Shown here: piece after piece, positions 6,528-10,282 of the stretch
Position numbering within the stretch: the first letter of the stretch is position 1
Layout of the letters: the number at the start of each line of letters is the position of its first letter
Assembly (NCBI GenBank): GCA_934183325.1
Contig: CAKPSH010000027.1
Location: 1-10,282, forward strand
Origin: an uncultured Clostridia bacterium
Lineage (GTDB): Bacteria; Bacillota; Clostridia; TANB77; CAG-508
Direction of reading: 5' to 3'
Length of the DNA: 10,282 nt
Translations under genes and position numbers: made by a program
Notes under the pieces: model-generated
Databases searched by the model: none
What the model saw: the letters and a program-made list of their open reading frames with translations, nothing else
Told to the model about the DNA's origin: nothing

Positions 6528-7220
6528 TCTCCTTTCCTTTCGAAACATTACACTCTCAAATTGATTATTTTTTCCTATTATTACATGATCTAATAATTGT
6601 ATTCCCATTATATCAGCCGCCTCATAAATCCTATCTGTTGCTCTAAAATCTTGTTCACTAGGAGTTGGATCTCCACTAGGATGATTATGTACTAATATTA
6701 TCTTTTGTGCTTGCATTTTTATTGGTTCTTCTAGAACGATTTTAGGTTCTAAAACCGCATAATTTGTCCCTCCGATTGATAAATCTATTATTTTCATAAG
6801 TACATTTTTAGTATTTAAAATAATTAATTTTGCGATTTCTCTCTTTTCATTTGACATTTCACTTATAAATAAATTTGCTACATCTTCAGTTGTTTTTATT
6901 TTATATTCGTTTCTTTTTTTAGGCTGATTTATTCTCTTTGCTAATTCAACCACAGCTAATAATTGTATAGCTTTTATTTTTCCAATTCCCTTAATTTTGA
7001 TTAAATCATTTATATCTAATTCAGATAGAAATGACAAATTTTCATTTTTATAATCCAAAGCTAAAACTTCTTGAGCCAATGTTAATGCTGAAATATTTTT
7101 TGTTCCATTTTTTATTATTATAGCCAATAATTCTGTATTTGATAATTTTTTTGCTCCATATAATTCCATTTTTTCATACGGTTTTTCTGATTCAGGGAGC
7201 TCCTTCATTTTTAATGTCAT
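6522..7220 (-). CDS. radC: RadC (JAB/MPN+ family) protein
   Basis: This 232-aa protein has the RadC layout. The N-terminal block MELYGAKKLSNTELLAIII (18-36) and helix-hairpin-helix segment IKIKGIGKIKAIQLLAV (74-90) form the UPF0758/HhH part. The C-terminal JAB/MPN+ metal-binding domain carries HNHPSGDPTPSEQD (178-191), where His178, His180 and Asp191 are the expected metal ligands. Despite its name, a direct DNA-repair role for RadC is doubtful; the biochemical function is unknown. The usual HPRE motif before the His cluster reads EPKI here (158-161), so the normal Glu position is Ile161. The gene sits just before mreB, a common arrangement in Bacillota. The start is upheld by AAAGAGAGGAAGAG upstream. 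Confidence 0.95.
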   Translation of the reverse strand: MTLKMKELPESEKPYEKMELYGAKKLSNTELLAIIIKNGTKNISALTLAQEVLALDYKNENLSFLSELDINDLIKIKGIGKIKAIQLLAVVELAKRINQPKKRNEYKIKTTEDVANLFISEMSNEKREIAKLIILNTKNVLMKIIDLSIGGTNYAVLEPKIVLEEPIKMQAQKIILVHNHPSGDPTPSEQDFRATDRIYEAADIMGIQLLDHVIIGKNNQFESVMFRKERRG

Positions 7221-7261
7221 TTTTCTCTTCCTCTCTTTCTAATTTGCTCCCAAAACTTTCT

Positions 7262-7519
7262 TTACATTTTCTTGTATACAAATAATGCAATTATGATTCC
7301 CAATATACTTGCAACATTTATATTAAATGTTAATCCAAATGCTACTGATATTACCCCCAATTCAAGTGTAATAGGTGTTGTTAGTCCAAATGTTTCTCCA
7401 TATCCAACCCACCATAAAAAATCTACCTGTGATACTAATTTTCCAATTAATCCACCTAATACAACTCCACATAGTATAAATAGCATTAAAATCCATATAT
7501 TTTTTTCCTTAGTTGCCAT
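7262..7519 (-). CDS. DUF4321 small membrane protein
   Basis: This 85-aa protein has two membrane segments (about 9-28 and 57-81) and a conserved middle: WWVGYGETFGLTTPITLELG (36-55). The pattern of GLxGKL after the first helix, YGxTFGL, and a Gly/Asn-rich second helix ending in YKKM matches the uncharacterised DUF4321 family, which in Clostridia is often next to maf, radC and mreB. GAAAAGGAG lies before the ATG. It is the first gene of the operon, 41 bases before radC; the maf gene frequently found between them is absent. Function is unknown; a role in envelope growth is suggested only by the neighbours. Confidence 0.85.
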   Translation of the reverse strand: MATKEKNIWILMLFILCGVVLGGLIGKLVSQVDFLWWVGYGETFGLTTPITLELGVISVAFGLTFNINVASILGIIIALFVYKKM

Positions 7520-7531
7520 TTTTATTACTCC

Positions 7532-7553
7532 TTTTCATTAGCTAATTTTACAA
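7532..7553. repeat. 22-bp direct repeat, leader copy
   Basis: This copy matches 7588-7609 at 21 of 22 positions (mismatch at 7538/7594), offset by 56 bp. The shared core is TAGCTAATTTTACAA on the plus strand. This copy falls in the transcript leader just after the predicted start site and reaches the ribosome binding site of the DUF4321 gene. It may be one of two regulator sites around the promoter. Confidence 0.6.
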
Positions 7554-7565
7554 TTTAGTGTTATT

Positions 7566-7594
7566 ATTATATCTTGTTCTTTTCTTTTTTTCAA
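7566..7594 (-). promoter_or_regulatory. SigA-type promoter of the shape operon
   Basis: On the minus strand TTGAAA (7594-7589) and a perfect TATAAT (7571-7566) are separated by 17 bases. The start near 7559 leaves about 40 bases before the DUF4321 ATG at 7519. This is the only good promoter I find for the seven-gene unit from DUF4321 to minC, whose gaps are all under 45 bases. Confidence 0.75.
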
Positions 7595-7609
7595 TAGCTA
7601 ATTTTACAA
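7588..7609. repeat. 22-bp direct repeat, upstream copy covering the -35 box
   Basis: Second copy of the repeat at 7532-7553. It spans the whole TTGAAA -35 box and the 15 bases just upstream of it. A protein bound here would touch or block RNA polymerase; together with the leader copy it brackets the core promoter. A short TTTACAAATTTACAAAA tandem follows at about 7604-7620. Confidence 0.6.
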
Positions 7610-7676
7610 ATTTACAAAATATTTTTATTTTATTATTTTCCATATTTTACTTCTATCTTTTTTGATTTGAAGGTAG

Positions 7677-7682
7677 TATAAT
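7677..7682 (+). promoter_or_regulatory. Possible -10 box for the MecA-like gene
   Basis: A perfect TATAAT lies 33 bases before the ATG at 7716. No clear -35 box is found 16-18 bases upstream (only TATCTT at 7654-7659), so the promoter would be weak, activated, or read by another sigma factor. Confidence 0.35.
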
Positions 7683-7715
7683 AAAAATAAATATATAATT
7701 AGGAGTGTTCATTAT

Positions 7716-8330
7716 ATGGAAATTCGACAATTAAATGAGAATAAACTTAGAGTATGCTTAGATGAAACTGATTTAAAAAAATATAATTTAAATTTAAATT
7801 ATTTTTTATCCCTGAAAATTGAAAATTCTAATTTATTTATAGATATTCTTAAATTAATTTATAAAAATAATTTATTACCTTTAGCAGATAAAAATTTTTC
7901 TTTTGATAGTTATCTTATTAATAATTCTCAGGTAATTATTAATATATATATAACAAAATCATTTGTTTACAATAGTTACTCATTTGATACATTTTATGAT
8001 AATTCTATTTTTAATATAAATAAATCTTTAATTTGTGAATTTAATGATTTTAATAACCTATATGAATTTATTAAATCAATAAATTTAAATTTTTCAAATT
8101 ATCCTTTTGATTTTTTTAAAAATATGTATATTTCTGAATTTAATAATAATTATTTTTTTATATTAGAAAATCTTAATTTATTTTCTAATTTTATTAATTA
8201 TATTATTTTTCAATTATCTGAATTTTCAGATTCAATTTCTTTTTCTGAAATATTAATTTCTAGAATTAAAGAATATGGGAATATTATTTTCAATTTTCAA
8301 AATATAAATTTGCTAATTAAACTTTTATAA
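7716..8330 (+). CDS. MecA-like ClpC adaptor protein, divergent (204 aa)
   Basis: The N-terminus MEIRQLNENKLRVCLDETDL follows the MecA start pattern (basic/acidic beta strand, INxNxIKV, then a 'DL' helix), and INIYITK (75-81) matches the strand that ends the MecA N-domain. After an Asn/Ser/Phe-rich linker (82-103), LICEFNDFNNLYEFIKSI (104-121), NNNYFFILENL (143-153) and IKEYGNIIF (184-192) fit the MecA C-terminal domain that docks on ClpC, including the late EYG/EHG motif. Its length is close to the 218 aa of Bacillus MecA. MecA family proteins deliver unfolded or specific substrates to the ClpC-ClpP protease. The sequence is unusually rich in Asn, Phe, Ile and Leu, and the DNA is even more AT-rich than its neighbours. 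AGGAGTG lies eight bases before the ATG. Identification rests on pattern reading, not on alignment. Confidence 0.7.
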   Translation: MEIRQLNENKLRVCLDETDLKKYNLNLNYFLSLKIENSNLFIDILKLIYKNNLLPLADKNFSFDSYLINNSQVIINIYITKSFVYNSYSFDTFYDNSIFNINKSLICEFNDFNNLYEFIKSINLNFSNYPFDFFKNMYISEFNNNYFFILENLNLFSNFINYIIFQLSEFSDSISFSEILISRIKEYGNIIFNFQNINLLIKLL

Positions 8331-8335
8331 ATACA

Positions 8336-8364
8336 AAAGCCTTGAGTAATATTTTCAAGGCTTT
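8336..8364. terminator. Bidirectional terminator between the MecA-like gene and ypeB
   Basis: AAAGCCTTGA (8336-8345) and TCAAGGCTTT (8355-8364) form a perfect 10-bp stem with a 9-base loop. On the plus strand ATTTTATG follows, and on the minus strand TTGTATTTAT continues a run begun by the stem's own Ts. It starts five bases after the MecA-like stop and lies about 54 bases beyond the ypeB stop, so it can serve both convergent units. Confidence 0.85.
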
Positions 8365-8417
8365 ATTTTATGATTTTCTCTTAATTATATTATTGTCTTT
8401 TTTTATTTTATACATTA

Positions 8418-9773
8418 TTATGTTGTAAGTTTTCCATTTGGTGTATTAACTATAACTAAAATATCTTCTTCTTCACCTGTTTCTGCATTTATATATACTA
8501 AAAATTCTTTTTCATCCACTTTTCCTTGAAATTCCCAACAATATATTTCCGTATTATATTCTGTGGGAATAATTGCTAATCTTTCATTAGTTATCTCTAA
8601 ATTTTTATTTATTTTTTTCTTTGCTATTTCTTTGTCAATAATATTCTTTTTTAAATTTCTTTCAGTATGACAATTTAAATAACCAGTTGCCTCAAATCCC
8701 ATTATTTCTCCATTATCTAATGCTACTTTAACTTTAATTAAATCTGGATAACAAATTACTTTATCTTGTTCATATGCAAAATTTATTGTTATTTCTCCTT
8801 GCTGTGTTAATGTATATGTTGATTTCATATTTGCATATCCTTTTTCGTCAAGAAAGTCACCAGCTATTCTTTTTGCTTCTTCTTCAGAAATTATTTCTGC
8901 TTCTATATTTCTATTTGAATTTAAATAAACAATATGTCCTCCCTTTTTCGCAATTGCTATACTTTTACTATCTTCATTATATAGTTTTAAATTAAAACTA
9001 TATAATGGAATATTTCCATTTTCAGTAAATCCATTAGAGATTACTTCCTTAACTTTTTCTTCCCCAATAAATTTCTTTGCAATTTCTTTTGCTTTTTCTT
9101 CATCCACTTCTTCTCCTGTTAAACCTTTTCTTTCTATACTTGTCATATGTTCAGAAAATGCGCCATCATAAATTAGTCCTGTATAATCATCAAATGTTCC
9201 TTCTATACTATCAAAACTATCTTGAGTTACATTACTTACTTGCTGTGATAATTTTTTATTTGTTTTTTTAGTTAATTCTTTCCAACTTATTGATCCATTA
9301 TTTAATTCATCTGATAATTCATTTAAAGAGTTTTTTAATTGTACACTATATTCATGTAACCTATTTAAATTTTCTAATTCTTCATCTGTTAATTCTTTAT
9401 TTTTTATATTTTTTCTTGACAATGAATAACTATAATCACTAACTTGATTTAAAAATTTTGATGCATTTGATAATCCATCTGTTGATATAGGAATTTGTGA
9501 TAAACTATTTTCTGCCAAATTAGCATCTCTCCACACATATGTTAGTGTCTCAGCACTATGATTTGCTGATTTTGATATTATTGATTTTGCCAAATATGTT
9601 TCCATACTATCTACATAATTTAACATTTCATAAAAAGAATAATTATATGAATTTTCTAAAGCTAATTTATATTCATTATTATTTTGATATAAATTAAGCC
9701 CTAAAATAATAGCTATTGCCATTATTAGCATTGTTAAAGCTAAAATTCCATATTTTTTTAACCACTCTTTCAT
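8418..9773 (-). CDS. ypeB: Germination protein YpeB
   Basis: YpeB (451 aa, the same size as Bacillus YpeB at about 450) is needed for stable deposition and control of the cortex-lytic enzyme SleB in the spore. An N-terminal membrane anchor (about 8-28) is followed by a helical N-terminal region (35-195). The signature YTGLIYDGAFSEH is at 197-209, and three PepSY-like repeats follow (about 222-290, 296-368 and 378-447). Each repeat starts with an acidic helix (EEKAKEIAKKFIG, EEEAKRIAGDFL, KEIAKKKINKNL) and contains a Gly-containing beta strand, e.g. GEIMGFEATGYLNCHT (355-370). GAGGGGG precedes the ATG. It starts 22 bases after sleB and is surely co-transcribed with it, in spores usually by SigG. 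The SigG promoter would lie upstream of sleB, outside the window. Confidence 0.95.
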   Translation of the reverse strand: MKEWLKKYGILALTMLIMAIAIILGLNLYQNNNEYKLALENSYNYSFYEMLNYVDSMETYLAKSIISKSANHSAETLTYVWRDANLAENSLSQIPISTDGLSNASKFLNQVSDYSYSLSRKNIKNKELTDEELENLNRLHEYSVQLKNSLNELSDELNNGSISWKELTKKTNKKLSQQVSNVTQDSFDSIEGTFDDYTGLIYDGAFSEHMTSIERKGLTGEEVDEEKAKEIAKKFIGEEKVKEVISNGFTENGNIPLYSFNLKLYNEDSKSIAIAKKGGHIVYLNSNRNIEAEIISEEEAKRIAGDFLDEKGYANMKSTYTLTQQGEITINFAYEQDKVICYPDLIKVKVALDNGEIMGFEATGYLNCHTERNLKKNIIDKEIAKKKINKNLEITNERLAIIPTEYNTEIYCWEFQGKVDEKEFLVYINAETGEEEDILVIVNTPNGKLTT

Positions 9774-9795
9774 AATATTATTTCCCCCTCAATTT

Positions 9796-10251
9796 TTATT
9801 TACAAAATTTATGTTTTCCAATTGTACATATTTCTTTTCTTGACCAAATCCAACTACTTGTAGCCGTATCTGGATTAAAATAATATAAAGCTCCATTAGT
9901 AGGATCCCAACCATTTAATGCATCTTGTGCCGCTTTAACTACTGTTGATTTTTCATCCAAAGGTACATTTATTTGTCCATCTGATACAGCAGTAAATGCT
10001 CCTTTCTCATATATGACTCCAGATATCGTATTTGGAAAATTAGAACTGCTTACTCTATTTAGTATAACTGCTCCAACCGCAACTTGTCCTTCATAAGGCT
10101 CTCCTCTTGCTTCACCATTTATTGCTCTTGCTATAAGTTGTACATCTGATGTTTTATTATTTTGTGTTGCTGCTTGACTTTTATTATTAATTGCATTTAA
10201 TAATAAAATATTTATAATTAATACAAATATTAGCAATAGCAATATATTAAT
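9796..10251 (-). CDS. sleB: Spore cortex-lytic enzyme SleB, 5' end cut by adapter sequence
   Basis: This is a cell wall hydrolase of the SleB/CwlJ (Hydrolase_2) family, a lytic transglycosylase acting on muramic-delta-lactam cortex during germination. The genuine reading begins with INILLLLIFVLIINILLL, a signal peptide or anchor, followed by a short linker (NNKSQAATQNNKTSD). The catalytic domain LIARAINGEARGEPYEGQ holds the predicted active Glu in NGEARGEP, followed by VAVGAVILNRV, GAFTAV and ALYYFNPDTATSSWIW up to a C-terminal KHKFCK. The open frame can be extended to an ATG at 10269, but those six residues (MCIRDR) are read from Tn5 mosaic-end DNA and are not real. The true start is missing, probably only a few codons upstream. 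Unlike Bacillus SleB there is no N-terminal peptidoglycan-binding domain in what is visible. The partner ypeB follows. Confidence 0.93.
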   Translation of the reverse strand: MNILLLLIFVLIINILLLNAINNKSQAATQNNKTSDVQLIARAINGEARGEPYEGQVAVGAVILNRVSSSNFPNTISGVIYEKGAFTAVSDGQINVPLDEKSTVVKAAQDALNGWDPTNGALYYFNPDTATSSWIWSRKEICTIGKHKFCK

Positions 10252-10252
10252 C

Positions 10253-10271
10253 CTGTCTCTTATACACATCT
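10253..10271. other. Tn5/Nextera mosaic-end adapter sequence (artefact)
   Basis: The plus strand reads CTGTCTCTTATACACATCT, the 19-base Tn5 mosaic end used in tagmentation libraries. The next two bases (CC) also agree with the common Nextera adapter, then the sequence departs (TTTTTAATG). The host sequence ends at about 10252. Bases 10253-10282 should be trimmed. Confidence 0.95.
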
Positions 10272-10282
10272 CCTTTTTAATG

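Noticed and set aside
10252..10269. MCIRDR as the genuine N-terminus of SleB.
   Set aside because: It is the translation of the Tn5 mosaic end.

Overview
The window looks like a contig from an uncultured, strongly AT-rich, spore-forming member of the Clostridia (Bacillota). The reasons are the very low GC content, GGAGG-type ribosome binding sites before most genes, the order DUF4321-radC-mreB-mreC-mreD-PBP2-minC typical of Clostridia, and a sleB-ypeB germination pair. The last bases carry a Tn5/Nextera mosaic-end sequence, so the right edge is a sequencing-library artefact and the DNA probably comes from a draft or metagenome assembly.

Layout, left to right. (1) 1-235, minus: the 5' part of a secreted or surface protein gene that leaves the window. 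It has a clean TTGAAG-17-TATAAT promoter, preceded by four TGGC units spaced exactly 10 bp apart. (2) 236-586: a 350-base intergenic region between divergent transcription units. (3) 587-1437, plus: three small genes (45, 116 and 106 aa) of unknown function, tightly coupled, with a possible sporulation SigE-like promoter. (4) 1526-1564: a strong hairpin that probably ends both convergent units. (5) 1572-7519, minus: the cell-shape operon, read from right to left as DUF4321 membrane protein, radC, mreB (split by an apparent 1-base insertion), mreC, mreD, PBP2 (mrdA) and a MinC that has only the C-terminal domain. Its promoter (TTGAAA-17-TATAAT) is flanked by two copies of a 22-bp repeat. (6) 7716-8330, plus: a divergent MecA-like adaptor protein followed by a bidirectional terminator. 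(7) 8418-10269, minus: sleB and ypeB, with sleB cut at its 5' end by the adapter sequence.

How the genes work together. MreB, MreC, MreD and PBP2 form the core of the elongasome, which directs lateral wall synthesis in rods. MinC normally limits where FtsZ assembles, but here it lacks the FtsZ-inhibiting N-terminal domain and is not followed by minD or minE. SleB and YpeB act on the spore cortex during germination. The MecA-like protein would supply substrates to ClpC.

The most interesting items are the three-gene small-protein operon, the helically phased TGGC array, the repeat pair around the shape-operon promoter, the N-terminally reduced MinC, and the mreB frameshift, which needs checking against reads. 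No mobile element, CRISPR array or RNA gene could be supported.
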